A model generated the notes under the pieces. It searched no databases, was not told the origin of the DNA, and worked only from the letters and a program-made list of their open reading frames with translations. Positions 16,180 to 25,072 of a stretch of 64,000 nt of DNA are shown here, in pieces. Location of the stretch: NCBI RefSeq assembly GCF_030283205.1, contig NZ_JASNWF010000001.1, forward strand, positions 310,001 to 374,000, written 5' to 3'. Source of the DNA: Actinomadura opuntiae. Lineage in GTDB: Bacteria; Actinomycetota; Actinomycetes; Streptosporangiales; Streptosporangiaceae. How positions within the stretch are numbered: the first letter of the stretch is position 1; every line of letters begins with the position of its first letter. The position numbers and the translations under genes are program-made.

Positions 16180-16620
16180 TCAGGGGCGCTCGCGGTCCAG
16201 CGGTCCCCAGACGCCGCGCCGCTCGCGTTCGAGGACCTCGGTGGCCTCGTCGAGGACCTGCTTGCCGACGAGGGCGACCGGTGTCACGCGGGCGACCAGC
16301 GGCTCGTTGTCGGGGCCGCGGCCGACCTCCGCGCCCTCCAGCACCCACGGCCGGACGCCCGCGGCGCGGGCCCGTTCCAGGTGGGAGTAGTCGTGCAGCC
16401 GGCGGGCCACCCACAGGACCGTGGACCGGTCCCCCCACCACGGCTCGACGGCGAGCGGGTTCGCCGACAGCCCCGGCAGCTCGGCGCCCGTCAGCCCGTC
16501 GGTGCTGTTGGGGGCCGCCTGGTCGGCCTCCGGCCCGGCCGACCAGCGGACGAACAGCCCGGGACGGGCCTCCAGCAGATCGGCGAGCCGGTCCAGCGTG
16601 GTGATCTCCTCGAGCGCCAT
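16180..16620 (-). CDS. DUF6098-like hypothetical protein
   Basis: A 146-residue soluble protein with ARPGLFVRWSAGPEADQ, DGLTGAELPGLSANPLAVEP and WWGDRSTVLWVARRLHDYSH. I recognise this as an actinobacterial family of unknown function often annotated DUF6098; the tryptophan-rich middle and the RWSxGPEAD signature are its hallmarks. No catalytic motif is evident. It sits between the SRPBCC gene and the divergent sigma gene, a stress-linked neighbourhood. Confidence 0.6.
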   Translation of the reverse strand: MALEEITTLDRLADLLEARPGLFVRWSAGPEADQAAPNSTDGLTGAELPGLSANPLAVEPWWGDRSTVLWVARRLHDYSHLERARAAGVRPWVLEGAEVGRGPDNEPLVARVTPVALVGKQVLDEATEVLERERRGVWGPLDRERP

Positions 16621-16685
16621 GCGCCCCCTCTTCCCCGGATCGGCGCCCTCGATTCCCCCTCTGCCTGCGCCGACGCCGGCTCCCG

Positions 16686-16710
16686 GTGTGAGGGGCGGAT
16701 CGCCGGGTAG
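16686..16710 (+). promoter_or_regulatory. SigB/SigF-type promoter before the sigma gene
   Basis: GTGT, 15 bases, GGGTAG, ending 69 bases before the sigma factor ATG. It matches the consensus recognised by SigB/SigF-type factors and suggests that the gene is autoregulated. Confidence 0.5.
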
Positions 16711-16779
16711 AGGGACGAGGCCGAAGCGATCAGCACCCCCGCCTCTCGCCGGCCTCAGCAGCGAAGGAGAACGACCCCC

Positions 16780-17595
16780 ATGACGTCGGCGCGTCCGTCC
16801 GCTCCCGGCCGGTCCGAGGACCGGTTCCCCCGGTTCGGGGACGGCCAGGCCGAGCTCCTGCTGGCCGAGATGAACCGGCTGGCGCCCGACGATCCGCGGC
16901 GCGAGACGCTGCGGGCGCGGATCGTGGAGATGCACGCGGCGCTCGTCCGGGGCGTCGCCCGCCGGTACGCCAACCGGGGAGAGCCGCTGGACGACCTGCA
17001 GCAGGTCGCCTACCTGGGGCTCGTCAAGGCCATCAACCGGTTCGACCCCGAGGTGGGCGACCGGTTCGTCACCTACGCCTATCCGGTGGTGACGGGCGAG
17101 GTGAAGCGGCACTTCCGGGACAAGACGTGGGGCGTGCGGGTGTCGCGGCGCATCCAGGAGCTGCGCCCGGTGCTGCAGAGCACCGTCCAGGAGTTCGTCC
17201 GCGCGCACGGCCGCTCCCCCACCACGCGGGAGATCGCCGGGCTCATGGGGATCACCGAGGAGGAGACGGTGGAGGTCATCGTCGCCTGCGACGCCTACCG
17301 TCCGCTGTCGCTGGAGGCCCCGGCGGACGGCATCACCGACGGTGACGCGGCGACGGTCGGCGAGCGGCTCGGCTCCGACGACCCCGCCCTGCAGAGCCTC
17401 ATCGACGGCAACGCGCTGCGGCCGCTGATCGACGAGCTGCCGGAGCGCGAGCGCACGATCCTGCTGCTGCGGTTCTTCGGCAACAAGACGCAGACGCAGA
17501 TCGCCGAGCAGGTCGGCCTGTCGCAGATGCACGTGTCGCGGCTGCTGCGCGCGACCCTGGAGCGGCTGCGCGGCGGCCTGCTCGCTGAGGGCTGA
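16780..17595 (+). CDS. SigB/SigF/SigG-type RNA polymerase sigma factor
   Basis: A 271-residue group 3 sigma factor. Region 2 includes EPLDDLQQVAYLGLVKAINR and a FVTYAYPVVTGEVKRHFRD core, the -10 recognition segment of this family. Region 3 has AHGRSPTTREIAGLMGI, and region 4 ends with IAEQVGLSQMHVSRLLRAT, the -35 helix-turn-helix. No anti-sigma or anti-anti-sigma partner is adjacent. GAAGGAGAA precedes the ATG. Matching promoter elements upstream of this gene, the SRPBCC gene and the flavodoxin-like gene suggest a local stress regulon. In Streptomyces and Bacillus such factors answer osmotic and oxidative stress. Confidence 0.9.
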   Translation: MTSARPSAPGRSEDRFPRFGDGQAELLLAEMNRLAPDDPRRETLRARIVEMHAALVRGVARRYANRGEPLDDLQQVAYLGLVKAINRFDPEVGDRFVTYAYPVVTGEVKRHFRDKTWGVRVSRRIQELRPVLQSTVQEFVRAHGRSPTTREIAGLMGITEEETVEVIVACDAYRPLSLEAPADGITDGDAATVGERLGSDDPALQSLIDGNALRPLIDELPERERTILLLRFFGNKTQTQIAEQVGLSQMHVSRLLRATLERLRGGLLAEG

Positions 17596-17637
17596 CGCGG
17601 GTCACGAGGGCTGACGCGGCTCGCGGGGCTGACGCGG
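17589..17637. repeat. Three near-tandem copies of GGGCTGACGCGG
   Basis: The 12-mer lies at 17589-17600, 17608-17619 and 17626-17637, with starts 19 and 18 bases apart. The first copy spans the sigma gene stop codon and the last touches the protease stop, so the repeats fill the whole convergent gap. No stem-loop terminator is seen here. They look like local slippage duplications. Confidence 0.6.
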
Positions 17638-17638
17638 G

Positions 17639-18484
17639 TCAGGGCCTCGGCAGCGCGCAGGACCCGCCCAGCACCACGTCGTTTCCCTTGCCGAGGCAGC
17701 GGGCGAGCAGGTAGGTCTGCTGGGCGTAGTGGGTCCCGTGGTGGACGGTGACGTTCCCCCTGCGGTCGACCTCGCACGGGTTGTTCAGCGTGCAGCGCTC
17801 GCCGTCGTCGTTGCCGGTGTTGTTGACGGCGACGACATGGTGCGTCCTGGCGTCGATGACCGGGGAGCCGGACGTGCCGTGGATCGTCTGGCACTGCGGC
17901 GCGTACCGGATGGAGTCCTTCCAGGTCCAGCCGGCCTCCCGGAGCCGGTACACGGTCGCGTCGATCTTGCAGCCGTAGACGGCCTTCCAGTAGCCCGACA
18001 CGACCCGGATCTCGGCGCCCTCGCGGGGCCTGGCGGCCGACAGCCGCAGCGCCGGGACGCCGTACCGCTTGCGGACGGCCGCGTAGCTCTCGTCCAGCCG
18101 GTACACGGTCACGTCGGTGTCGGTCATGGTGGAGTACTCGACCCTGGTGGCCTTCAGCCTGCCGAGCGTCGCGCGGCCCGTCCGGTCGAGGAGCGTGAAC
18201 GTCCGGGCGGACGGCCGGTCGACGATGACCTGCCCCGGTTTGGGCATCCCGCCCTCCAGGCAGTGGCCGTTGGTGAGGACCAGCGCCTTGTCGGAGTCCC
18301 GCGACCGCGGGCCCCGCACGAGGGAGCCCGAGCAGTTGCTGAGCGCGACGATCCCGGTGAAGTCGACCTCCGCGCGGCCTCTCGGCGCCGCGGGGCCGGA
18401 GGCGTGCGCCTCGGCGACCGGGCCGGACGCGACCGCGGCGAGTGCGATCGAGGCGGTCACCGCTCCGGTGAGTCGTCGGTTCAT
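17639..18484 (-). CDS. Secreted trypsin-like serine protease
   Basis: A 281-residue preprotein. Residues 1-28 form a signal peptide (MNRRLTGAVTASIALAAVAS, then a cleavable AEAHA region). The mature part has the chymotrypsin-fold triad: H74 in LTNGHC, D124 in TDTDVTVYRLD and S205 in GTSGSP. Several cysteines (51, 75, 172, 198, 231) probably form disulfides, as expected outside the cell. Trypsin-like specificity is not certain because the S1 pocket is not obvious. ATG at 18484 was chosen because the signal peptide begins there. The neighbouring genes give no hint of the target. Confidence 0.83.
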   Translation of the reverse strand: MNRRLTGAVTASIALAAVASGPVAEAHASGPAAPRGRAEVDFTGIVALSNCSGSLVRGPRSRDSDKALVLTNGHCLEGGMPKPGQVIVDRPSARTFTLLDRTGRATLGRLKATRVEYSTMTDTDVTVYRLDESYAAVRKRYGVPALRLSAARPREGAEIRVVSGYWKAVYGCKIDATVYRLREAGWTWKDSIRYAPQCQTIHGTSGSPVIDARTHHVVAVNNTGNDDGERCTLNNPCEVDRRGNVTVHHGTHYAQQTYLLARCLGKGNDVVLGGSCALPRP

Positions 18485-18542
18485 GGGCTTCCTCTCGGAC
18501 GGATCGAGCACGGACAGTGAGTAATCAGTTACGGACCGTCTC

Positions 18543-18564
18543 GGCGGATGCTAGATCATCCGCC
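18543..18564. promoter_or_regulatory. Inverted repeat between divergent protease and oxidoreductase genes
   Basis: GGCGGATG and CATCCGCC are perfect complements around a six-base CTAGAT centre. A second small inverted repeat, GTAA-TCAG-TTAC, lies at 18521-18532. Both sit between two divergently transcribed genes, where a terminator is not expected, so they are candidate operators. No regulator gene is adjacent. Confidence 0.35.
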
Positions 18565-18602
18565 CGGCCCGGTGAAGGACCGCCACCCCGTACGATCGGC
18601 CC

Positions 18603-19592
18603 ATGACCGACTCACCGCTGCGCTGGGGGATCCTCGGGACGGGCGGCATCGCCGCCGTGTTCACCGAGGACGTGCTGCGCCTCCCCGACCACGAGGTCGT
18701 CGCCGTGGGCTCGCGCTCGCACGGCACCGCCGCCGCGTTCGCCGAGCGGTACGGCATCCCCCGGGCGCACGGCTCCTACGCCGATCTCGCCGCGGACGGC
18801 GGCGTCGACGTCGTGTACGTCGCCACCCCGCACCCCATGCACTACGAGCCGGCGCGGCAGTGCCTGGAGGCGGGCCGGGCCGTGCTGGTGGAGAAGCCGT
18901 TCACCACCGGCGCCGCCGACGCCGAGAAGCTGGTGGCCCTCGCCCGCGAGCGCGGCGTGTTCGCCATGGAGGCCATGTGGACGCGGTTCAGCCCGCTCGT
19001 CCGCCGGCTGCGCGAGCTGGTCGCCGAAGGGGCGATCGGCGACGTCACGGCCGTGTACGCCGACTTCTCCATCACCAGCGCCTACGACCCGGCGCACCGG
19101 CTGTGGTCGCCGGAGCTCGGCGGCGGCGCGCTGCTCGACCTCGGCTGCTACCCGCTGTCGTTCGCCTGGCCGCTGCTCGGCGCGCCCGCGTCCGTGCAGG
19201 CCACCACGTCACCCGCGCCGACCGGCGTGGACGCCAACACCGGCATCCTGCTCGGGTACGCCTCGGGCGCGGTGGCGCTGCTGCACTGCGGCCTGCGGGG
19301 CGACTCGCCGCACGCCGCGACCGTGGTCGGGACGCGGGGCCGCATCGACGTCGCGTCCCCGTTCTACCGTCCCGCGTCGATGACGGTCGTGCGGACCGGC
19401 GGCGACCCGGAGGTCCTCACCGCCGACATCGAGGGGCACGGCTACACCTACCAGGCGCAGGAGGTGGCGCGCTGCCTGCGCGCCGGCCTCACCGAGTCGC
19501 CGCTGATGCCGCTGGACGAGACCGTCGCGATCCTGCGGACGATCGACGAGATCACCTCGCGGTTCGGTCAGTCGACGTCCACCCAGCCGTAG
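18603..19592 (+). CDS. Gfo/Idh/MocA family oxidoreductase
   Basis: A 329-residue NAD(P)-dependent dehydrogenase. The N-terminal Rossmann fold has [10 protein letters not shown] at residues 8-17, [13 protein letters not shown] near 62-74 and the EKPFTT signature near 98. The C-terminal alpha/beta domain has MEAMWTRF and [11 protein letters not shown]. Members oxidise sugars, inositols or trans-dihydrodiols; MEAMWTRF resembles dihydrodiol-dehydrogenase-type members. The substrate is unknown. Its last 25 bases overlap the end of the convergent glycerol kinase gene. Confidence 0.85.
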   Translation: MTDSPLRWGILGTGGIAAVFTEDVLRLPDHEVVAVGSRSHGTAAAFAERYGIPRAHGSYADLAADGGVDVVYVATPHPMHYEPARQCLEAGRAVLVEKPFTTGAADAEKLVALARERGVFAMEAMWTRFSPLVRRLRELVAEGAIGDVTAVYADFSITSAYDPAHRLWSPELGGGALLDLGCYPLSFAWPLLGAPASVQATTSPAPTGVDANTGILLGYASGAVALLHCGLRGDSPHAATVVGTRGRIDVASPFYRPASMTVVRTGGDPEVLTADIEGHGYTYQAQEVARCLRAGLTESPLMPLDETVAILRTIDEITSRFGQSTSTQP

Positions 19593-21085
19593 GTGCGCTC
19601 GACCGCCTTCTTCCAGCCGGCGTAGCCCTTCTCGCGCTGCTCGTCGTCCCAGGTGGGGAGCCAGCGCTTGTCCTCGTTCCAGTTCTGGCGCAGTTCGTCG
19701 GTGTTGTTCCAGAATCCGACGGCCAGGCCGGCGGCGTAGGCGGCGCCGAGTGCGGTGGTCTCGGCGACCACCGGCCGCGACACCGGGACGCCGAGGATGT
19801 CGGCCTGCATCTGCATGCACAGCTCGTTCGCCGTCACACCGCCGTCGACCTTCAGCACGTCCAGCGTGACGCCGGAGTCCTCGCGCATGGCCTCGACGAC
19901 GTCCCGCGACTGGTAGCAGATGGATTCGAGGGTGGCGCGGGCCAGGTGGGCGTTGGTGTTGAAGCGGGAGAGGCCGACGATGGCGCCGCGGGCGTCCGAG
20001 CGCCAGTAGGGGGCGAACAGGCCGGAGAACGCGGGCACGAAGTAGACGCCGCCGTTGTCCTCGACTTGCCGGGCCAGGTTCTCGCTCTGGGATGCGCCGG
20101 AGATGATGCCGAGCTGGTCGCGCAGCCACTGCACCGCCGACCCCGTCACCGCGATCGAGCCCTCCAGCGCGTACACCGCCGGAGCGTCACCGAACTTGTA
20201 GCAAACGGTCGTGAGCATCCCCGCCTTGGACCGGACGAGTTCCTCACCGGTGTTGAGCAGCAGGAAGTTGCCGGTTCCGTAGGTGTTCTTGGCCTCGCCC
20301 GGCGAGAAGCACACCTGCCCGACCGTCGCGGCCTGCTGGTCGCCGAGGATGCCGGTCAGCGGCACCTCGCCGCCGAGCGGTCCGTTCGCCCGCGTCACGC
20401 CGTACGGCTCGGGCGCGGACGACGGCCTGATCTCCGGGAGCATCGAGCGCGGGATGCCGAAGAACGACAGCAGCTCGTCGTCCCAGTCGAGGGTCTCCAG
20501 GTCCATCAGCATGGTGCGGCTGGCATTGGTGACGTCGGTGACGTGCACGCCGCCGTCCGTCCCGCCCGTCAGGTTCCACAGCACCCAGGTGTCCATGTTG
20601 CCGAAGACGGCCTCGCCGTTCTCCGCGGCCTCGCGCGCCCCGTCGACGTTCTCCAGGATCCACTGGACCTTGCCGGCGGAGAAGTAGGTGGCCGGCGGCA
20701 GGCCCGCGCGGTGCCGGATCGTCTTGCCCCGGTCGTCGCGTTCGAGCGCGGAGGCGATCCGGTCGGTGCGGGTGTCCTGCCAGACGATCGCGTTGTAGTA
20801 CGGCCGCCCGGTGCGGCGGTTCCACACCAGCGTGGTCTCGCGCTGGTTGGTGATGCCGAACGCGGCCAGGTCGTCGTGGTGCAGGTTCGCCTTGTTCAGG
20901 GTCGTCTGGACGACCGCGCGGGTGCGTTCCCAGATCTCGGTGGGGTTGTGCTCCACCCAGCCCGCGCGCGGCAGGATCTGCTCGTGCTCGAGCTGGTGGC
21001 GGGCGACCTCGTTGCCGCCGTGATCGAAGATCATGAACCGGGTGCTGGTGGTGCCCTGGTCGAGCGCTCCGACGAAGTCGGCCAT
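19568..21085 (-). CDS. glpK: Glycerol kinase
   Basis: A 505-residue FGGY-family kinase of standard length. It begins [20 protein letters not shown], and has [11 protein letters not shown], the ATP-site [16 protein letters not shown] and the C-terminal [19 protein letters not shown]. It phosphorylates glycerol to sn-glycerol 3-phosphate. It follows glpF by 39 bases, a classical uptake-and-trapping pair. No glpD or glpX is adjacent. Confidence 0.95.
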   Translation of the reverse strand: MADFVGALDQGTTSTRFMIFDHGGNEVARHQLEHEQILPRAGWVEHNPTEIWERTRAVVQTTLNKANLHHDDLAAFGITNQRETTLVWNRRTGRPYYNAIVWQDTRTDRIASALERDDRGKTIRHRAGLPPATYFSAGKVQWILENVDGAREAAENGEAVFGNMDTWVLWNLTGGTDGGVHVTDVTNASRTMLMDLETLDWDDELLSFFGIPRSMLPEIRPSSAPEPYGVTRANGPLGGEVPLTGILGDQQAATVGQVCFSPGEAKNTYGTGNFLLLNTGEELVRSKAGMLTTVCYKFGDAPAVYALEGSIAVTGSAVQWLRDQLGIISGASQSENLARQVEDNGGVYFVPAFSGLFAPYWRSDARGAIVGLSRFNTNAHLARATLESICYQSRDVVEAMREDSGVTLDVLKVDGGVTANELCMQMQADILGVPVSRPVVAETTALGAAYAAGLAVGFWNNTDELRQNWNEDKRWLPTWDDEQREKGYAGWKKAVERTYGWVDVD

Positions 21086-21124
21086 GCGGGCTCTGCCTTT
21101 CTGCGCGGGGACGGGAAGCGCCCG

Positions 21125-21973
21125 TCACTCAACGTCGTACTCGGGCCTCGGCTCGACGCCGCCCGGGCCCTCCTCGGGGATGTGCCGTCCGATCAACAGG
21201 AGGTACAGTCCGGCGCCGAGCACGCCGCCGATCAGCGGCCCGGCGATCGGCACCCAGAAGTACAGGTCCCCGTACTGGTCTCGCCAGGCGCTGTCGTAGC
21301 CGGTGATGAACTGGGCGAGCCGGGGCCCGAAGTCGCGCGCCGGGTTGATCGCGTACCCCGCGTCCGACCCGAACGCCATCCCGATCGCCACCACGATCAG
21401 CCCGATGATGAACGGCGCCATGTTCGCCAGCGGCGGCGAGTTGCGCGCGTCGGTCAGCGCGAGGATCAGGAACAGCAGGATGGCCGTGCCGATGACCTGG
21501 TCGCGGAACGCGCCCCAGGTGTGGATCGGCAGCGAGCCGTTGCCGGGCATCGTGGAGAACACGAACTGCGACTTGGCGGTGTGCCCCGGATCGAACTTGT
21601 GCAGGATCTCGTTGTAGTCCCAGCGGACGATCAGCGCCGCGACGAACGCGCCGAGGACCTGGGCGAAGATGAACGGGACCACCTTGCGCCAGGAGAAGCC
21701 CTTGAAGACCGCGAGCGCCACGGTCACCGCCGGGTTCAGGTGACCGCCGCTGAGCCGCGCCGACACGTAGACGCCGAGCGTGACCGCGATGCCCCAGGCC
21801 CAGGCGATGGCGTCGTGGCCGCCGAGGCTCTGCGGCTCGCCGAGGCCGCTGCCCGCGACGGCCTGCGCGACGACGCCGATCCCGAAGAGGATGAGGATGA
21901 GCGTCCCGGCGAACTCCGCGGACATCTCGATGACGAGATCCGGGAGCCTGCGCCCTCTCGCGGGCTGGGTCAT
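21125..21973 (-). CDS. glpF: Glycerol facilitator / aquaglyceroporin
   Basis: A 282-residue MIP-family channel with six helices and both half-helix motifs: SGGHLNPAVTVALAVF and AINPARDFGPRL. The aspartate after the second NPA (NPARD) is typical of glycerol-conducting members. A long loop between helices 3 and 4 and a charged C-terminal tail are the main variable parts. GGAGGAGGAG precedes the ATG at 21973. It is cotranscribed with glpK, and a CRP-like box overlaps the promoter region. Confidence 0.92.
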   Translation of the reverse strand: MTQPARGRRLPDLVIEMSAEFAGTLILILFGIGVVAQAVAGSGLGEPQSLGGHDAIAWAWGIAVTLGVYVSARLSGGHLNPAVTVALAVFKGFSWRKVVPFIFAQVLGAFVAALIVRWDYNEILHKFDPGHTAKSQFVFSTMPGNGSLPIHTWGAFRDQVIGTAILLFLILALTDARNSPPLANMAPFIIGLIVVAIGMAFGSDAGYAINPARDFGPRLAQFITGYDSAWRDQYGDLYFWVPIAGPLIGGVLGAGLYLLLIGRHIPEEGPGGVEPRPEYDVE

Positions 21974-21989
21974 CTCTCCTCCTCCAGGG

Positions 21990-22005
21990 TGTGACGCACG
22001 GCACA
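21990..22005 (-). promoter_or_regulatory. CRP-like box upstream of glpF
   Basis: TGTGA-CGCACG-GCACA differs from the TGTGA-N6-TCACA consensus at one position and ends 16 bases before the glpF start codon. Control of glycerol uptake by a cAMP-receptor protein is plausible but not shown, and the position could repress rather than activate. Confidence 0.3.
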
Positions 22006-22129
22006 GTTGATGATCACTGCCCGCGTTCCTTCCCCCGGCGAGCGCCCCCTACACGGCCCGATACCGGACAGCGCCCGCGACGGCCGCGGCGCCGGGCCTC
22101 CGGGTCCTCCGGATTCTCCGGCCGCCGCG

Positions 22130-22633
22130 CTACCCGATCAGCCCGCCGAGCCTGCCCTCCAGGACGACGAGCAGCTCGGCGAGCGCGCCCGCCAGCTCCT
22201 CGCGCCGCTCCTGCGGCAGCCCCGACAGCAGCGCGGACTCGTACCCGACCTGGTCCGGCATGATCCGGTCGATGAGCGCCCGGCCGTCCTCGGTGAGCGC
22301 CAGGTGCTGGACGCGCCGGTCCCGCTCGTCGGGGCGCCGCTCGACCAGGCCGCGCTCCTGGAGCCGGCGGAGCCGCTTGGTCACCGCGGCGCCGGAGGAG
22401 AACGTCTCGCGGGCGAGCCGGGTCGGGGTGACGCCGGGCCCGAGCCGGCGCAGCGCGGTCAGCACGTCGAACTCGGCCCGGACGAGGCCCTCGCGGCTCA
22501 GCGGGCCCTCCTCAGCCTGCTGGAGCAGCGCGGCGCAGCGGGTGATCCGCCCGATCACCGCCAGCGGGGCGGTGTCCAGCCCGGGGTGGATCGCCCGCCA
22601 CTGGCGGATCACCTCGGCGACCACGTCCTCCAC
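22130..22633 (-). CDS. MarR family transcriptional regulator
   Basis: A 167-residue winged-helix regulator. EFDVLTALRRLGPGVTPTRLARETFSSGAAVTKRLRRLQ is the helix-turn-helix, and RPDERDRRVQHLALTEDGRALID is the beta-hairpin wing with the family DxRD motif. GTG at 22633 has AAGGGG upstream. It lies 52 bases after the FUSC transporter gene in the same direction, so it is probably co-transcribed and represses that operon through the palindrome at 24372. Confidence 0.88.
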   Translation of the reverse strand: MEDVVAEVIRQWRAIHPGLDTAPLAVIGRITRCAALLQQAEEGPLSREGLVRAEFDVLTALRRLGPGVTPTRLARETFSSGAAVTKRLRRLQERGLVERRPDERDRRVQHLALTEDGRALIDRIMPDQVGYESALLSGLPQERREELAGALAELLVVLEGRLGGLIG

Positions 22634-22685
22634 GGCACCCCTTGCGCTGTCACATCCGTGTCCCGTCCGGGCGATCGTACGCCCG

Positions 22686-24362
22686 TCACGCCGCCCGGGA
22701 CGCGACGGCGCGTGCGGGAGCGAGCGCGGCGAGCGCCCGGTGCGCCTCGCGTTCGGCCCGCTCCACGCGCTCCTCGGGCAGCGCCTCCTGCCACCATTCG
22801 CCGGACGCGACGTCCACCGCGTCGCGCAGCTCCACCAGCGCGGACGTGAGGCGTTCGCGCGCCCGCGCGATCTGCGGCGGGTCCACGGTGGCGGCGTCGG
22901 TCGAGCGGGCGGCGGCCGTCGCGGCGTCCAGCCGGTCGAGCGCAGCGCCAATCCGGCCAGTGGCGCGGCGGTTGGTGACGAGCGCGCAGCTCAGCAGCCC
23001 GGCCACCACGCCCACGCAGGTGTCCAGCCAGCGCTCGGCCGCCAGCCGCCCGGCGGACTGGAGGGCGGCCAGCTCGACCATCAGCAGCGCCATCGGCGTC
23101 ACGAACACGCTGCCCAGCCAGTAGTTGCGGGCCATGGTCGCCTCGGTGCAGAACTGGAGCGCCATCACGGCGGCGACCAGCGCGAGCCCACCGATGCGGG
23201 TCGTGGGGAGCAGGACGGTGAACAGCGCGAGCCCGGCCAGGTTGCCCACGGCGCGCTGCAGCCCGCGGCGCCAGCTGAGGGTGATGTTGGCCTGGAAGAC
23301 GGCGGCGGCGGTCACGACCGCCCAGTAGGGGCGGCCAACGCCGAGCGCCGCCGACGCCCAGCCGGCCAGTGCGGCGCCGACGGCGACGCGCGCGGCGATG
23401 GGGAGCAGTGGCGACCCGGGCCCCAGCGCCTCCAGCACGCCCCGGATCCCGCGCGGCGCGGCGGCGGCCCGCTCGGCGGCGATCCCCGCGAGCTCGTCCT
23501 CCTCCCCCGGACGGGCGGGCGGCCGGGGCACGGGCCGGTTGCGGCGCAGGTCCGCGGCCCAGCCGGCGAGCCGGTCCGGGTCGTCCGGAGCCCCGGCGAC
23601 GACGGTCCCGACGTGCGCGACGAGGCGTTCGAGCGCCCGCCGGTTCGCGGCCCGGGCCGGGGTTCGCGCGCCCACCCAAAGCAGCGTGTGCCAGGCGGCG
23701 TTGATCGCGGCGGCCGCGTCGTGGCGGACCCGTGCCGTGGCCCCCGGTTCGACGGCGGCGAGCCGGGCCGCGGCCTCCAGGGCGCGGGCCACCGCCGTCC
23801 GCTCCGGACCGTCCGGGCGGACGAGTGCGGGCGCCATGACCACCAGCCAGGCGACCGCGCCGCCGGCGAGGCCGAGGGCCAGGTGGAACGGGACGTCGGC
23901 GAGCCGCTGGTGCGGGACGAACAGGCAGCTCGCCGTGATGAAGGTGAGGATGAGGCCGCCGGGCGGACCGGTGCGGGCCGCGTCGCAGAGCGCCTTGTGC
24001 GCGGCGGCGAGCAGCGCGGCGACCCCGACGCGGATCGCGGTGGAGTCGGTCGCCGCCGCCGTGACCAGCGCGATCCCCACGCTCGCGAGCATGCCGAGCA
24101 CCACCCACGCCATGAAGCGGGCGCGGGAGGCGTAGGGCTCGCCGTGCGAGTAGATCGCGCACAGCGACCCGGCGGAGGTGTAGAGCGCGAGGTCGAGCCG
24201 GCCGAGCGCCAGCAGGACCAGCGCGGGGACGCCGAACGCGATGGGCGCGCTCAGGGCCGCCTTGTGCCAGATGTCGGCGGCCCTCCCGACGGACAGGACG
24301 CCGCGCAGCGGCAGTGGCCGGATCCGGACGGCCGCCGCGCCGGTGCTCTTCTCGCTCACCAC
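22686..24362 (-). CDS. FUSC family inner-membrane protein (aromatic-acid exporter-like)
   Basis: A 558-residue protein with two blocks of hydrophobic helices (roughly residues 35-160 and 330-460) separated by a soluble middle, as in FUSC/AaeB-like proteins; GVGRPYWAVVTAAAVFQANI is the signature of the second block. Such proteins export aromatic acids or other weak acids. GTG at 24362 or 24359 is the likely start. No ribosome site is visible and a TATATT-like -10 lies just upstream, so the mRNA may be nearly leaderless. The downstream MarR gene and upstream palindrome suggest ligand-induced expression. Confidence 0.82.
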   Translation of the reverse strand: MVSEKSTGAAAVRIRPLPLRGVLSVGRAADIWHKAALSAPIAFGVPALVLLALGRLDLALYTSAGSLCAIYSHGEPYASRARFMAWVVLGMLASVGIALVTAAATDSTAIRVGVAALLAAAHKALCDAARTGPPGGLILTFITASCLFVPHQRLADVPFHLALGLAGGAVAWLVVMAPALVRPDGPERTAVARALEAAARLAAVEPGATARVRHDAAAAINAAWHTLLWVGARTPARAANRRALERLVAHVGTVVAGAPDDPDRLAGWAADLRRNRPVPRPPARPGEEDELAGIAAERAAAAPRGIRGVLEALGPGSPLLPIAARVAVGAALAGWASAALGVGRPYWAVVTAAAVFQANITLSWRRGLQRAVGNLAGLALFTVLLPTTRIGGLALVAAVMALQFCTEATMARNYWLGSVFVTPMALLMVELAALQSAGRLAAERWLDTCVGVVAGLLSCALVTNRRATGRIGAALDRLDAATAAARSTDAATVDPPQIARARERLTSALVELRDAVDVASGEWWQEALPEERVERAEREAHRALAALAPARAVASRAA

Positions 24363-24371
24363 TAAAGCTTA

Positions 24372-24388
24372 ACAAGTAATTTACTTGT
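24372..24388. promoter_or_regulatory. Perfect 17-bp palindrome, likely MarR operator
   Basis: ACAAGTAA-T-TTACTTGT is an exact inverted repeat ten bases before the FUSC start and next to a TATATT-like -10. In a window this GC-rich an AT-rich perfect palindrome is conspicuous. The MarR gene lies in the same operon, so autorepression is the natural reading. Confidence 0.65.
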
Positions 24389-24436
24389 GAAATATATGGC
24401 GGGCGTGTGCTCCCCACCACGTCCGCGCCCGGCGCC

Positions 24437-24877
24437 CTAGCCCTTCAGCCAGGGATAACGTGCCGTGTCGCCGCTCGCGTAGTCCGGGTCCAGGTAGATG
24501 AAGACCCGCTGGATCTTCCAGTCGCGGATCTCGAAGACGTCGCACCACCGGCCCGCGCCCCACTCGGGCACGCCCGCCCGCCAGGGCCCGTCCCGGTGCT
24601 CGCCGTGGCTGGTCCCCTCGACCACCAGCGTGTCCCCGCCGGAGAAGACCCAGTTGAACGTGGCGTAGTGGTGCTCGATGGACCTGATCGTCGCGCCGAC
24701 GTCGCCGAACAGCCGCCCGATCGCGTCCTTGCCGGTCGCCAGCCCCCACTTGGGGAAGTAGACCTGCGCGTCGTCGGCGAACAGGTCCAGCAGCGGGGCG
24801 CCGTCCGAGGTCACGCCGCCGTTGTCGAATCCCTTGAGGTACTCCAGCGCGACCGACTTGCGCTGCTCGTCCGTCAT
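24437..24877 (-). CDS. SnoaL/NTF2-like nuclear-transport-factor-fold protein
   Basis: A 146-residue cone-shaped alpha+beta barrel protein: EYLKGFDNGG, LLDLFADDAQVYFPKWG, TLVVEGTSHGEH and a C-terminal RVFIYLDPDYASGD. The family includes ketosteroid isomerases, dehydratases and ligand-binding proteins; the FxxDAxVxFP segment is typical. No catalytic role can be fixed. ATG at 24877 was taken; GTG 15 bases upstream is possible. It stands alone, divergent from the siderophore-interacting protein. Confidence 0.75.
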   Translation of the reverse strand: MTDEQRKSVALEYLKGFDNGGVTSDGAPLLDLFADDAQVYFPKWGLATGKDAIGRLFGDVGATIRSIEHHYATFNWVFSGGDTLVVEGTSHGEHRDGPWRAGVPEWGAGRWCDVFEIRDWKIQRVFIYLDPDYASGDTARYPWLKG

Positions 24878-25024
24878 CGTCTGCCTGCTGACCGCCAACC
24901 GCCTCACCCGTCCCGTGCGCAGAGGAAGCCGCCCAGCCGACCGTACCCCGGCAGGCCTCCCGCCGTTGGTCCTCCGGACGTCTCGGGGAATGCGCCGGGT
25001 CCGGCGGAACAATCCTGACGCGTC

Positions 25025-25043
25025 AGAGGTTAGGGTTACCTAA
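25025..25043 (+). promoter_or_regulatory. IdeR/DmdR-like iron box
   Basis: AGAGGTTAGGGTTACCTAA matches the 19-base iron-box consensus TTAGGTTAGGCTCACCTAA at 15 positions by hand alignment, and its core TTAGG-GTTA-CCTAA is symmetric. It ends 29 bases before the siderophore-interacting-protein start, as expected for iron-dependent repression. Confidence 0.65.
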
Positions 25044-25072
25044 TTACTACTGATCGACTCGCGGAGGTCCGC

